Shown: positions 24,773 through 32,899, counted from the first letter of the stretch. The stretch is DNA of 64,000 nucleotides from Nocardioides sp. (GCA_030145945.1 JASLDK010000119.1:26556-90555); one strand, 5' to 3'. Program-made: numbers and translations. Notes: generated by a model from the sequence alone, not told the origin.

Positions 24773-25125
24773 GAAAACAGGACCTCCTCAGAGGGTGGCG
24801 GGAGCGTGCTCGGAGTGGGGTGCGGCGGCTTCTGATGGCGTGCCCAGCCGCGCAGCCAGCCGTAAGTGCCGCCGTTGACGCGGTAGATCACGACCATGCC
24901 TTCGGTCTCGATCTCGGCCAGCCACTTCTTGATCCGGGCTGGCGGAAGCTCGTCGTAGGGGAATAGCTCGCCACCGATCGCGGCTGGAGTCGCGACGAAT
25001 CGCCCTTCGTCGTCGGCCATCTTTGTGATGAGGCCAGCGAGTACGAGCCGGGCATCACGCGACAGATGGCACACCTTGTCGTCGTCCCAGAACGATGTCT
25101 TGAGCGGTCTCGCCTTGCGGGCCAC
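24769..25125 (-). CDS. Winged-helix replication-type protein
   Basis: This is a 118-residue protein. GTG 25125 is chosen because it overlaps the upstream TAG and follows GGAAGG. The sequence TSFWDDDKVCHLSRDARLVL, then LITKMADDEGRFVATPAAIG, then the closing WARHQKPPHPTPSTLPPPSE is the pattern of phage wHTH proteins related to replication initiators and DnaD-like loaders. No helicase or primase gene was found, so this is the best candidate for replication control. Confidence 0.72.
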   Translation of the reverse strand: MARKARPLKTSFWDDDKVCHLSRDARLVLAGLITKMADDEGRFVATPAAIGGELFPYDELPPARIKKWLAEIETEGMVVIYRVNGGTYGWLRGWARHQKPPHPTPSTLPPPSEEVLFS

Positions 25126-25367
25126 TAGCTCGCCTTCCTCTCGCGCTTCCTGATGCGTTCTCGTGCCGCGTGGGCGGCCTTGCAGTCCTCGCACGGCGTC
25201 TCGCCCTGCCGTAGATGTCGGCTGTAGGCGGACTCGGTGCCGCACGCTGGGATGCCCTTGCAGCGATGACGCTTGGGCTTGGCTGTGATCTCGCGGATCT
25301 CCGCGTCGACTCGCGCTCGTAGCGTCAGGAGCTTCGCGAGTCGCGCATCGTCGTCCAGAACGTTCAT
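25125..25367 (-). CDS. C-G-T...Y-x-R-H zinc-motif protein, paralogue 1
   Basis: This is an 80-residue protein from ATG 25367 (ATGA overlap). After a helical N-terminus it has CGTESAYSRHLRQGETPCED followed by CKAAHAARERIRKRER. The motif C-G-T-x4-Y-x-R-H-x3-G-E-x2-C-x2-C recurs in the gene at 33633-33920. It is likely a zinc-binding nucleic-acid contact module. Role unknown. Confidence 0.72.
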   Translation of the reverse strand: MNVLDDDARLAKLLTLRARVDAEIREITAKPKRHRCKGIPACGTESAYSRHLRQGETPCEDCKAAHAARERIRKRERKAS

Positions 25368-25723
25368 GCCGCTCGCCTCCGGTCGAACTTGGCGACGATG
25401 GCGGCGCCCATGTTGGCGGCGTTGTGGTCGCGCGGGTTCCGGGCGGCCAGTTGCCGCAGCTCGTCTCCGAGGCCGTGGCGGTAGCAGAACTTCTCCAGCG
25501 TGCTCATGCCGATGCCGAGCCGGGCTGCCGCTCCGACCGCGCTCTCGCCGGTCTGCGCCAGCCAGCGGACATCCTCGGCGCGGGCATCGTTGTCGGCGGT
25601 CGCTCGGGCTCGGTTGCTGCATGCCTTCCGGTCGGCGCAGATCCAGCCGACCTCACTGGGCCGCGCGAGCCTCGGATAGAGGTCGCGTTCGCAGCGGTGA
25701 CAGGTGGCCCAGGGCGGCGTCAT
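25364..25723 (-). CDS. HTH protein with N-terminal zinc finger
   Basis: This is a 119-residue protein. An N-terminal finger (CHRCERDLY ... WICADRKACSNRA) is followed by a helix-turn-helix shape (GESAVGAAARLGIGMSTLEK, then FCYRHGL). It could be an early-gene DNA-binding regulator. It is coupled by ATGA on both sides. Confidence 0.7.
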   Translation of the reverse strand: MTPPWATCHRCERDLYPRLARPSEVGWICADRKACSNRARATADNDARAEDVRWLAQTGESAVGAAARLGIGMSTLEKFCYRHGLGDELRQLAARNPRDHNAANMGAAIVAKFDRRRAA

Positions 25724-25845
25724 GATGCCCGTCCCTTCGTGGGCCGCATGATCAGCCCGTCCTGCACCCAGTCGCCGGTGTAGATGTCCTCGGGGTCCAG
25801 GGGGACGTCGGCGAGTGGTCGGATGATCGGTGGTCGGCGGCTCAC
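25720..25845 (-). CDS. 41-residue phage protein
   Basis: GTG 25845 overlaps the upstream stop, and the stop at 25720 overlaps the next ATG (ATGA). The product is MSRRPPIIRPLADVPLDPED, then IYTGDWVQDGLIMRPTKGRA, then S. Its place in a coupled run is the main support. Function unknown. Confidence 0.6.
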   Translation of the reverse strand: MSRRPPIIRPLADVPLDPEDIYTGDWVQDGLIMRPTKGRAS

Positions 25846-25973
25846 GACGGGACCGCCTTCGACCACACGGTGTGCCCGCTCTTGGCGTGCTTCTCGGCGC
25901 TGGCGTCGGTGTCCCCGGTGGCTTCGCAGTCGCGGCAGGTCCAGGCGTAGGCGAGGTGGATCTTGGCGCTCAC
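25842..25973 (-). CDS. 43-residue C2H2-like zinc finger
   Basis: GTG 25973 follows GGGAGG and overlaps the upstream stop. The product has the spacing C-x2-C-x13-H-x5-H (WTCRDCEATGDTDASAEKHA, then KSGHTV), a recognisable single C2H2-type finger. It may bind DNA or protein. It is too short for a normal gene call, but context and motif support it. Confidence 0.68.
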   Translation of the reverse strand: MSAKIHLAYAWTCRDCEATGDTDASAEKHAKSGHTVWSKAVPS

Positions 25974-26446
25974 GGTGCCTCCCGTGTGGCCGCGGCGGGA
26001 GTCATCAGGTCATTGAGCTCGGTCATGCAACGGCGTAGCCAGGTCAGGACGTGCTCGACGCGATCATGGATGCTGGGGTCGATCTGCCAGACGAGCAGTG
26101 AGAGGCGTGCTTGCGCGAGGAACTTGAGCCATGCGTCCTCTCGGGCGGCGACCTCGAAGCGGTCGGCGGGAAACTCTGGTGCTGGGGCGCTCGGCAGCAC
26201 GGCTGCGGGGAGCTCGAAGAGCGGGAGCTGCTCCGCAACGGGCCCCGGCGCTGCGAGCGGCTCATGCTTGGGCTGCGGCTGCCTCTTGGTGTCGCAGTAG
26301 TCCCGCATCGCTTCGTCGCGGGTTGCTCGCATGGGTCCGCCGAGGATGGAGCGGTATCCGGCGACGGGACCACTGAAGCGTGACCCGACGACGCGAACGG
26401 AATCCGGGGAATGGATCCAGCCGCAGCGGGGGCAGGGCTCGCTCAT
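25970..26446 (-). CDS. Hypothetical early protein with N-terminal CPRCG
   Basis: This is a 158-residue protein. MSEPCPRCGWIHSPDSVRVV opens with a CxxC pair, then comes a Pro/Ala-rich linker and a helical C-terminal half (EDAWLKFLAQARLSLLVWQI). It is coupled to the methyltransferase gene by an ATGA overlap at 26446. Not recognised. Confidence 0.68.
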   Translation of the reverse strand: MSEPCPRCGWIHSPDSVRVVGSRFSGPVAGYRSILGGPMRATRDEAMRDYCDTKRQPQPKHEPLAAPGPVAEQLPLFELPAAVLPSAPAPEFPADRFEVAAREDAWLKFLAQARLSLLVWQIDPSIHDRVEHVLTWLRRCMTELNDLMTPAAATREAP

Positions 26447-27933
26447 TGTGTGCCCCCGATCGGGAGCACGTCGGAGGAGGAGGCGAGGGCGTCAAGGAGC
26501 CACGCGAGCGCGGCGGCGATCTGTAGCGGGACCACGCCGTTGCCGAGCGCCTTGAGTGCCTGGTTGCGGGTGATTCCGGGGACGTCGGTCACCCAGCCGT
26601 CAGGGAGGCCCATCATCCATTCAACGAAGCGCGGTGAGAGCTGCGGCCGTCCCTTGGCGGAGAGCTGCGTGGGCTCGGGCGCAGGGCGTCCGAGCCCACG
26701 CTCCCAGCGGGTGATGGCAGCGGTGTACTCGCCCCAGCGGGAGGGCTGGCGGAAGGTCGCGTCAGTAAGTGTCGTGCCGGCGTGCCCGGTTGTGTAGTCG
26801 GCTGCTCCACTAGCCTTCGCGTCGGTCGCGGTGGGCGTGGGCAGCAAGGGCGCGAGTGAGTCCAGCGAGGGCCGCACCGCAGCACCTTCGCTCGCGGACT
26901 GATTGTTGCCGTAGGGCGTAGCGGTTGGCGTCGGCAACAGTGCCAGATCCTTCGCGATCCCGGGCAGCAGGCGCTCAGTGCCACGCGCGCCTCCACGGGA
27001 TTCGTGTCCGCCGAGCGAGCCTGCTGCCGAGGGGGTCGGGAGCAGCAGTACCTCGGTGTTCAGTGGCCTCGTGTTGCGGTCGAACTGCGAGGCACCACCT
27101 GTGTTGGAAGCGTCCTGAACGGTCGGCGTCGGCAGAAGTGCCACGGCGCTCGGCAGCATCAGATCCCCGGACGATCCGCGCTGCCCTGGTCCACCCTTGG
27201 TGCCGTCGGTGGCGCGAGGGGTGGGCAGAAGGCCTATGCCAGCAGGTGCTCCGCCACGTCCTGCAAGTTCACCGAATGCCCGCCCGCCTTGCGCTTTTCC
27301 GGGTGCTGCGATCCGCCGTTCGATGCGGTGTTCGCCTCGGGGGTAGGCAGTAGCGACCCACCGTTCGCGCTTGTGCGGGGCTCCCACGCCGGACGCAGGA
27401 AGACTGACCCATTCCGCATCGAACCCGATCTCGGCAAGGTCTGCGAGTACGGCGTCGAGTGCCCGCAGATGGCCATCTGGTCCGTCTCCCACACACCACG
27501 GGCAGGGTTCCACGTCGCCAGCGGCGGGGGCTGTGAAGATTCCGGGGACATTCTCGAGGACCACCAATCGGGGGTTGAGTGCGACGATCGCGCGGACGAC
27601 CTGCGACCACAGGCCGGTGCGGGTGCCGTCCTTGAGACCAGCACGAGCACCGGCGACGGAGACGTCCTGGCAAGGGAATCCGGCACACAGGACGTCGACC
27701 TCGCGACCGGGAACGGTCCAGTCGATCGTCGAGACGTCGCCGAGGTTGGGGACGCCGGGGAAGCGGTGCGCGAGAATCGTGCACGGTGACTTGCAGGGCT
27801 CGTGATGGGGCCAGATGCCCTTAGCCGGCTCGCCGCACACGTCGGCCACCCAGACGGTCTCGACGTCGAGGACGCGGGCGATTCCCAGGTCGAGGCCGCC
27901 GTAGCCGGAGAACATGGATCCGAGTCTCAGCAT
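26443..27933 (-). CDS. DNA (cytosine-5) methyltransferase
   Basis: This is a 496-residue protein. ATG 27933 overlaps the upstream stop as TGATG; the frame upstream of it is not coding. Motif I is LRLGSMFSGYGGLDLGI (2-18); motif IV is AGFPCQD with catalytic Cys88; motif VI is LENV (126-129); motif VIII is RER (189-191); motif X is NQALKALGNGVVPLQ (457-471). The recognition region contains five LLPTP repeats (from 235, 266, 297, 332 and 363), a pattern usual in actinophage enzymes. It would modify phage or host DNA, probably to avoid restriction. No cognate nuclease gene is nearby. Confidence 0.93.
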   Translation of the reverse strand: MLRLGSMFSGYGGLDLGIARVLDVETVWVADVCGEPAKGIWPHHEPCKSPCTILAHRFPGVPNLGDVSTIDWTVPGREVDVLCAGFPCQDVSVAGARAGLKDGTRTGLWSQVVRAIVALNPRLVVLENVPGIFTAPAAGDVEPCPWCVGDGPDGHLRALDAVLADLAEIGFDAEWVSLPASGVGAPHKRERWVATAYPRGEHRIERRIAAPGKAQGGRAFGELAGRGGAPAGIGLLPTPRATDGTKGGPGQRGSSGDLMLPSAVALLPTPTVQDASNTGGASQFDRNTRPLNTEVLLLPTPSAAGSLGGHESRGGARGTERLLPGIAKDLALLPTPTATPYGNNQSASEGAAVRPSLDSLAPLLPTPTATDAKASGAADYTTGHAGTTLTDATFRQPSRWGEYTAAITRWERGLGRPAPEPTQLSAKGRPQLSPRFVEWMMGLPDGWVTDVPGITRNQALKALGNGVVPLQIAAALAWLLDALASSSDVLPIGGTQ

Positions 27934-28334
27934 CACGCACCCCCAGCCAGAGGACGGTCGGCGGGTTCGGCGTTGGCGATCTCCAGCAGCACGTCCGCAT
28001 GGCACGGTTGGTCGAGCGGGCACCAGCAGGCGAGGTCCTTGCCCGCGAGCTCGCTGCGGATGTCGAGTCGGGTCGGCACCCACGGCTGGTCGAGCCAGTA
28101 CTGGCCAGGCTGCGCAATCACCTTGCGATAGAGGGCGACCGCCTGCTCGGCGCGGACGACGTGGAACCAGTCGCGGCAGAAGTCGTAGGGGTGCGTGGTG
28201 GCTCGATGCCACAGGTGCGTCCGCTCGCCGACGACGAAGGGGTTGCCCCATTTCGTCGGCCGCCCGACGTACACGGCACCCTCGGGCATCCGCCAGCCCT
28301 TGGTGCGCTTGCGTTGGATTCGCTGCGCGCTCAT
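27933..28334 (-). CDS. DUF4326-like protein
   Basis: This is a 133-residue protein from ATG 28334 (ATGA overlap). It contains YVGRPTKWGNPFVVGE (about 22-37), the Arg/Lys-rich middle, and LACWCPLDQPCHADVLLEIA at the end, which together define DUF4326 in phages and plasmids. Activity is not known. It is coupled to the methyltransferase gene. Confidence 0.85.
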   Translation of the reverse strand: MSAQRIQRKRTKGWRMPEGAVYVGRPTKWGNPFVVGERTHLWHRATTHPYDFCRDWFHVVRAEQAVALYRKVIAQPGQYWLDQPWVPTRLDIRSELAGKDLACWCPLDQPCHADVLLEIANAEPADRPLAGGA

Positions 28335-28564
28335 GCGTGCATCCACTCCTTGCAGTCGGGGCATGAGACCCGCTGGGGGTCGTCGGTGCGGGGGAAGTCG
28401 TCGATGTCGAGTGCCTGGTCGAAGGTGAGATTCAGCTCGGCGGCACTCGCCCCGGTCGTGCGGGTCTCGGCGACGAAGCACAGGGGCACGTCGTCGGCTT
28501 CGTCGGTGGCGTCATGGAGTTCGGAGCGCAGGTGGGTGAAGCCATAGGGGTCGATGTCGATCAC
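28331..28564 (-). CDS. 77-residue acidic phage protein
   Basis: GTG 28564 overlaps the previous stop. The product MIDIDPYGFTHLRSELHDAT ... ends VSCPDCKEWMHA with a CxxC. It is highly acidic with no recognised domain. Confidence 0.65.
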   Translation of the reverse strand: MIDIDPYGFTHLRSELHDATDEADDVPLCFVAETRTTGASAAELNLTFDQALDIDDFPRTDDPQRVSCPDCKEWMHA

Positions 28565-28794
28565 GGCGCATCACCCGCCAGCAGTTCGCGCGCCGCCTTG
28601 CTCGCTCGTCCGGTCGGCGTGAGTCCGGCAGGCTGCCCGGCCTTGTGGACCGCGTGCTGGACGACGAACGCTGCGAGCATGTCGGGACGCGGGATGCCTC
28701 CGAAGGACGGCGGTGCGGTCACGCCGATGCCGCAGATGGAGCAGTCGGCCTTGCCTGCGGGCTCGTCGACGGTGATGTGGGAGAGGTCTACCAT
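28561..28794 (-). CDS. Small phage protein with CSICG motif
   Basis: This is a 77-residue protein from ATG 28794 (TGATG; GTG 28797 is also possible). MVDLSHITVDEPAGKADCSI, then CGIGV, then a helical Ala-rich end. It is coupled at both ends. Function unknown. Confidence 0.62.
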   Translation of the reverse strand: MVDLSHITVDEPAGKADCSICGIGVTAPPSFGGIPRPDMLAAFVVQHAVHKAGQPAGLTPTGRASKAARELLAGDAP

Positions 28795-29366
28795 CACGCA
28801 CCCCCGGCCTGATCGAGCAGCGAGCGGAGGCGGCGTGCCAAAGCGAGTGAGTTGCCTCGTCCGTCGCGCTCGCCCGTGTCGGCCAGGTCAGCGATCCCGG
28901 CCCGCAGCCGCTCGGTCTCTTCCTCGGCCTCCCAGACGCGGGACATCTGTCGGGAGCGGCGGGCCATGCCGCGTAGCCGCTCTACCTCGGCCTCGGCACG
29001 CTCAGCACGGTCGTAGTTCTCGATCATCCGTTCCGAGAACTCGGCGCACTCGCCGGCGCATTCTTCGTACAGCTTGTCGAGTTCCTTCACCCGGTCCAGC
29101 AGTCCCGGCAGGGCGTTGACGGCGGCGACCCACCGATTGGCCCGCTGGCCGTAGTAGACCTCCGACATGTGCAGCGAGCAGACCGGCCATGCGCGGTCGT
29201 CGCCGGTCTCCGGGTCGTAGATCACCCAGCTCTCGGCCTCGCGTCCACAGGCATCCAGCTCGCCGACCTTGTCGGTGATCGATGCGTGGCAGTGCTCTTC
29301 GGTGAGCGGTCCGGTGGCGAGGTCGCGTGCCAGCTCCCGCAGCTCGGTGTCGGTGTGCTCAGTCAA
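28794..29366 (-). CDS. Coiled-coil phage protein with Cys/His-rich N-terminus
   Basis: This is a 190-residue protein from TTG 29366. The N-terminal half holds EEHCHASITDKVGELDACGR and WPVCSLHMSEVYYG, a possible metal site. The rest is a long coiled coil (about 90-160). Not recognised. The start overlaps the upstream gene by 8 bases. Confidence 0.68.
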   Translation of the reverse strand: MTEHTDTELRELARDLATGPLTEEHCHASITDKVGELDACGREAESWVIYDPETGDDRAWPVCSLHMSEVYYGQRANRWVAAVNALPGLLDRVKELDKLYEECAGECAEFSERMIENYDRAERAEAEVERLRGMARRSRQMSRVWEAEEETERLRAGIADLADTGERDGRGNSLALARRLRSLLDQAGGA

Positions 29367-29715
29367 GGGGTCGCCCTCCTCGCAGGTATTGCTCCACGTC
29401 GGAGCGGTAGGTGATGACGCCGTGCTCGTCGCACAACATGACGGTCTGGCCGCGCATCCAGACGCCGAATCGGTCGCGCTGGCTGGTGCCTCGGACGCCG
29501 ATGAGGGTGTCGAGATCGGCGGAGGTGTAGCCGTACTCGCAGGACGGGGCGGGATGGGCAGCGAGGATGTCGGTCAACCGCGCGGCAACCCGGTCGCGCT
29601 CCTGCTGACGGACGCCGGGCATCGTGCCGGGATACTTCGGCCACTCGGCAAGCTCGCTGGCGAGCCGCTCCACGGCGATTCGCAGGGTGTCGTCCTGTCG
29701 GCGCTGGGCGTTCAT
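29359..29715 (-). CDS. Hypothetical early protein
   Basis: This is a 118-residue protein from ATG 29715 (ATGA overlap). It begins MNAQRRQDDTLRIAVERLAS and later has CEYGYTSADLDTLIGVRGTS and VITYRSDVEQYLRGGRPLD. Its alpha/beta appearance has no family match I can name. The longer frame to 29928 lacks coding character. Confidence 0.65.
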   Translation of the reverse strand: MNAQRRQDDTLRIAVERLASELAEWPKYPGTMPGVRQQERDRVAARLTDILAAHPAPSCEYGYTSADLDTLIGVRGTSQRDRFGVWMRGQTVMLCDEHGVITYRSDVEQYLRGGRPLD

Positions 29716-29858
29716 CGCAGCCCTGCCTTCCCGAGCAGCCACCAGGTGACTACGCCGATCGTGAAGATGACGCCGATCGCGCCGAACACTCCGATGACTG
29801 CTTGGCCGAAGTTCTGCCAGAAGACGGGCCACGGCGTGGTTTCGAGGGTCGTGCTCAC
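29712..29858 (-). CDS. 48-residue single-span membrane protein
   Basis: GTG 29858 overlaps the upstream stop as GTGA. MSTTLETTPWPVFWQNFGQA is followed by VIGVFGAIGVIFTIGVVTWW, one clear membrane helix, and a short basic tail. Tiny early membrane proteins in phages often block other phages or alter the host envelope; nothing more can be inferred. Confidence 0.65.
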   Translation of the reverse strand: MSTTLETTPWPVFWQNFGQAVIGVFGAIGVIFTIGVVTWWLLGKAGLR

Positions 29859-30076
29859 GGGCTCTCCTTGGTCGGGGTGGGGGCGGCGTAGAGGACGCGT
29901 GACCACTCGGGCGCGTCGTAGCGGGCATCGGGTCCGTAGTAGTCGCGGATCTGCGCGTCTGCCGTGGCGGCAGCGAGCGCGAGGGTGGCGTGCACCTGAG
30001 CGGCCGCGAGCGTCAGTGGGCCGAGGCTCTTCGCCAGCAGCCGTTCGGCCTCGCGGTAGTGCTCCGGCCCGCTCAC
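29855..30076 (-). CDS. 73-residue helical phage protein
   Basis: GTG 30076 overlaps the stop of the upstream 32-residue gene. MSGPEHYREAERLLAKSLGP is followed by an Ala-rich helix (LTLAAAQVHATLALAAATAD) and YYGPDARYDAPEWSRVLYAA. Proteins of this type, with EHY-REAE-LL at the start, are frequent in actinophage early operons. Function unknown. Confidence 0.68.
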   Translation of the reverse strand: MSGPEHYREAERLLAKSLGPLTLAAAQVHATLALAAATADAQIRDYYGPDARYDAPEWSRVLYAAPTPTKESP

Positions 30077-30171
30077 GACGCCCGACCTCCCAGCGCGAAG
30101 GCGTAGGCCAGGACGAGCAGCAGGACCAGGAGACCGAGGGCAGCTAGGCCTGCGTGGGGGTGACGGTTCAT
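30073..30171 (-). CDS. 32-residue membrane micropeptide
   Basis: ATG 30171 overlaps the upstream stop (ATGA), and the stop overlaps the next GTG (GTGA). MNRHPHAGLAALGLLVLLLV, then LAYAFALGGRAS, is essentially one hydrophobic helix. Coupling at both ends argues that it is translated. Confidence 0.58.
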   Translation of the reverse strand: MNRHPHAGLAALGLLVLLLVLAYAFALGGRAS

Positions 30172-30704
30172 TGGTCGGCTCCCCGCTGGAGCGCGTTGAC
30201 ATCGGCCTCGATCTCCTTGCGGCGCTCGGGAGTTGCCCCGTTCCACTCGGCACGAAGGTCAGCGACGCGCGCCACCGTGGCCTCATCGACCGGCGGCGAC
30301 GATGGCACTGAATCGGGCAGCGGGTCCACGCGCCACAGCGACTTCTTGCCCTTGGACTCGGCGAGCGCGACCTTGAGCGGGCCGTCGATGTGCGACATGT
30401 GGCTGACTCGGATGCCTCCGATCTCTTGGCCGGCCCACTTCACCTTCGCGTCGCGGTACAGCGTGAAACGCGGGTTCTCAGGCCAGTCGTCGGTCTCCTC
30501 GCCCCATCCGAAGGCCAGGATTCGAAGGACTGTCTTCGATGGCTTGAAGGGGCGCTTATCTGGGAACTCGGCCAGCACGATCGCGACCGGCTGATCCGCG
30601 TCCCCTCGGCGGACCTCCTTGATGGTGAAGGTGCGCGGTCCGCTGATCAGGTCGTCGGCGTTGAGCTGGTCGCTCTTGGCGATGATGGCTTGACTCAGGT
30701 TCAT
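30168..30704 (-). CDS. Conserved phage protein next to RecE-like exonuclease
   Basis: This is a 178-residue protein from ATG 30704 (TGATG overlap). MNLSQAIIAKSDQLNADDLI, PRTFTIKEVRRGDADQPVAI, FPDKRPFKPSKTVLRILAFG and the IGGIRVSHMSHIDGPLKVAL block are conserved in many phages whose exonuclease gene is adjacent. The beta-barrel-like core and gene order suggest a single-strand-binding or recombination partner. That is inference only. Confidence 0.72.
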   Translation of the reverse strand: MNLSQAIIAKSDQLNADDLISGPRTFTIKEVRRGDADQPVAIVLAEFPDKRPFKPSKTVLRILAFGWGEETDDWPENPRFTLYRDAKVKWAGQEIGGIRVSHMSHIDGPLKVALAESKGKKSLWRVDPLPDSVPSSPPVDEATVARVADLRAEWNGATPERRKEIEADVNALQRGADQ

Positions 30705-31774
30705 CACATGCTCATTTCGGGATCGACGTAGGGGTTCAGGTGTGCCGGGATCAGGTCGGCGTACCGGTAGAAGTAGCGAGCAGGCAGCGCGGTCGGCTCG
30801 GCGTGCAAGGTCGGGTAGCCGTCCCACATACCGCTCTTGATGGCCTCGGCGAAGATGTCGATGGCGCGGTCATTCAGCGCCCGGGCGATCTCCATAGCCA
30901 GGTCGTCGCAGGTGTGAACCTGCACGAGATAGGGCTCCTGCTTCTCCTGGCAGATGAAGCGCATCGGCTCATCGCCAGCCTCGTGACCGAGTGCCCGCAG
31001 CCCACGGAGGTAGAACTCGGCCTGCTGGTGGTAGCCGTACCGCTCCATGTCGTGCTCGAAGCCGCGATCAGAGGCGTCCTCGGTGGTCTTGTAGTCGTTC
31101 GCCCTGCGCCCGAGAAGGTCGATCCGTGCCCGACACCAAGCACTGCGCTCCTGCCAGAAGGCGGACACCTCGGGCTCGCCATCACTGAGCATGGCGGAGA
31201 CTTCCGGGTTGGCGCGCAATGCTGCGGCCATGCCCTCAACCTGCTCACGTTCGGCTGCGGTCACGGCTACGGCCCGCTCGGCGGCAATGGCGTCGGCCCA
31301 CTGCGCCCGCTCCTCCTTGCCCGCCTTGGTTCGTCCGTCGTGCTCCCAGACGATGAGCTCAGGACCAGCGCCAAGGGCTTCGAGATGCGCGGCCTTGCCG
31401 AGATTCATCGCCTTGGTGGGCTTGCGGTTCCGGTGTGTTGCGATCGCCTTGGCCGGAACGTGCTCGGTGAGACGGCGGGCCAGCGACGACGAGAGCGAAC
31501 CACCAGGGACGGGGTCACCGTGATAGATCTCGTCGCTCAGGTTCCAGTGCAGGCCGACCTTGATCTCATCGTCGGGCACGATCGGCGCTGCGTGGCACGA
31601 GCACTTGCACGCGAGCCGATGCTTCAGCCCATCGGTCTCACCGGAACACCGGTGGTGGCTGCCGCTTCCGCACCAGCCCGACAACCACTTCCGCGGCTCC
31701 TCGTTCTCCGCATCCACCGCCCGCTGACTGGCTTCCTCGACGGCGAGGTCGCGGGGGTCGAGGTCGGCGGTCAT
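30704..31774 (-). CDS. RecE-like PD-(D/E)XK exonuclease with Cys/His-rich N-terminus
   Basis: This is a 356-residue protein from ATG 31774 (ATGA overlap). The nuclease core is ARIDLLG (Asp219), NDYKT (Asp227, Lys229) and YHQQAEFYLRGL (249-260), as in the RecE/DUF3799 group of dsDNA exonucleases. Residues 35-61 hold Cys35, His40/41, Cys43, His52, Cys56, Cys58, Cys60 and His61, a likely zinc site that is not part of the standard fold. It should resect phage DNA for recombination. No recognisable RecT/Bet annealing protein is present. Confidence 0.85.
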   Translation of the reverse strand: MTADLDPRDLAVEEASQRAVDAENEEPRKWLSGWCGSGSHHRCSGETDGLKHRLACKCSCHAAPIVPDDEIKVGLHWNLSDEIYHGDPVPGGSLSSSLARRLTEHVPAKAIATHRNRKPTKAMNLGKAAHLEALGAGPELIVWEHDGRTKAGKEERAQWADAIAAERAVAVTAAEREQVEGMAAALRANPEVSAMLSDGEPEVSAFWQERSAWCRARIDLLGRRANDYKTTEDASDRGFEHDMERYGYHQQAEFYLRGLRALGHEAGDEPMRFICQEKQEPYLVQVHTCDDLAMEIARALNDRAIDIFAEAIKSGMWDGYPTLHAEPTALPARYFYRYADLIPAHLNPYVDPEMSM

Positions 31775-32226
31775 GCTTGCCCCGCTCTCTTGATCGCAAA
31801 CACGTTGCTTGCCGACGGGACCACGGCAACGCCTTGCCACGTCGTGCACATCACTTCGAGGCTGTCGTCGCCGGTCCTGAGTCGCAGCGCGTAATCCCCT
31901 CCATCCGGAGACCATGCGATGTACTTGGCGCTCGACGGCAGAGCGACATCGTCTTCGCGTTGGCCACCGCAGATCGAGAAGTCCGACCCGCCATCCCCAG
32001 ACAGTGCAGACTGAAGACGATCGACCTCGCGAGCCAGCTCGTCGTTGCGCATCCGCAAAAGGCGGATCTCTTCTTGCGCCCACTTGGGGAGCCGATCGAT
32101 GTTGCTCACCACCCACGGCTCCTCAGCCGCCAGGTCACTCCGCGTCGGTTGCTCGCGCTCCCCGGCCAGGTCGTGACGGTCACGGTCGGCGCGGGCCTCG
32201 TCCTCGATGCGGTCGTGGATGCTCAT
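31771..32226 (-). CDS. Hypothetical early protein
   Basis: This is a 151-residue protein. An N-terminal charged helix (MSIHDRIEDEARADRDRHDL) and coiled-coil segment (EEIRLLRMRNDELAREVDRL) precede a beta-rich C-terminal half (KYIAWSPDGGDYALRLRTGD). Not recognised. It is coupled on both sides. Confidence 0.68.
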   Translation of the reverse strand: MSIHDRIEDEARADRDRHDLAGEREQPTRSDLAAEEPWVVSNIDRLPKWAQEEIRLLRMRNDELAREVDRLQSALSGDGGSDFSICGGQREDDVALPSSAKYIAWSPDGGDYALRLRTGDDSLEVMCTTWQGVAVVPSASNVFAIKRAGQA

Positions 32227-32411
32227 GCGGCACCCCGGTCCCGCCGAAGCTGGTCATAGACGCACGGGTCGATGGAGCGACGTAGCTCCTTGAGCTCGTA
32301 GCCCAACCGCATCCGGCGCATGTGCTCGTCGGCGAGGCACCAGACCGCCACAGCCAGCACGCCAAGCGTCAGGACCTCGATGACCAGGAGGATGATCTCG
32401 CCGATGGTCAT
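32223..32411 (-). CDS. 62-residue single-span membrane protein
   Basis: MTIGEIILLVIEVLTLGVLA is followed by VAVWCLADEH and a basic cytoplasmic tail. ATG 32411 overlaps the upstream stop. Role unknown. Confidence 0.65.
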   Translation of the reverse strand: MTIGEIILLVIEVLTLGVLAVAVWCLADEHMRRMRLGYELKELRRSIDPCVYDQLRRDRGAA

Positions 32412-32734
32412 GCGACCACCTCCTGGCAGTAGGACGAGTGGTCGTTCTCGGCGGCGTAGAAGTCGTCGAAGTCATCGCGGGACGGCTGCTCGCCCCATGC
32501 GGGAGGCATCAACCACGACGTGCGACCGCACGAGCAGTAGGACACGGCGGCGGCGTACCGGGGCACGCGGTTGAGCCGGAAGGCCCAGCGCACGTCGAGA
32601 TCAAGCAGCCAGTCGCGGCGCTGAATCGCCTTACGTCGACGGCGAGCACAGCCCGAGGTAGTCGAGGGCGCGTAGCCACGGTCCAGCGGGTAGGCGGCGT
32701 CCTCAGGGTTGGCGGGGTAGCGACGGTTACTCAT
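32408..32734 (-). CDS. Hypothetical early protein
   Basis: This is a 108-residue protein. It has a basic patch SGCARRRRKAIQRRDWLLDL, then VSYCSCGRTSWLMPPAWGEQ with a CxC pair and an acidic end. It may bind nucleic acid. Coupled on both sides. Confidence 0.65.
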   Translation of the reverse strand: MSNRRYPANPEDAAYPLDRGYAPSTTSGCARRRRKAIQRRDWLLDLDVRWAFRLNRVPRYAAAVSYCSCGRTSWLMPPAWGEQPSRDDFDDFYAAENDHSSYCQEVVA

Positions 32735-32874
32735 GCGGCCACCTCCCGCACGACGACCGGCGCGGACCAGGTCTCGGAGGCATCGCGGCGGGTGGCGATC
32801 TCGGCCACATCGCCGAAAATGGTGACGAGCCAGTGAGTGCCAGCGGCGTCGATGCCGGTGTACTGCTGCTGCAT
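32731..32874 (-). CDS. 47-residue phage protein
   Basis: ATG 32874 follows AAAGG. MQQQYTGIDAAGTHWLVTIF, then GDVAEIATRRDASETWSAPV, looks like a compact beta-alpha unit. The stop overlaps the next start (ATGA). It is the first gene after the inverted-repeat gap, so it may begin a transcript. Confidence 0.6.
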   Translation of the reverse strand: MQQQYTGIDAAGTHWLVTIFGDVAEIATRRDASETWSAPVVVREVAA

Positions 32875-32899
32875 TGCTGCTACCTTTCGGTTGTTCGGT

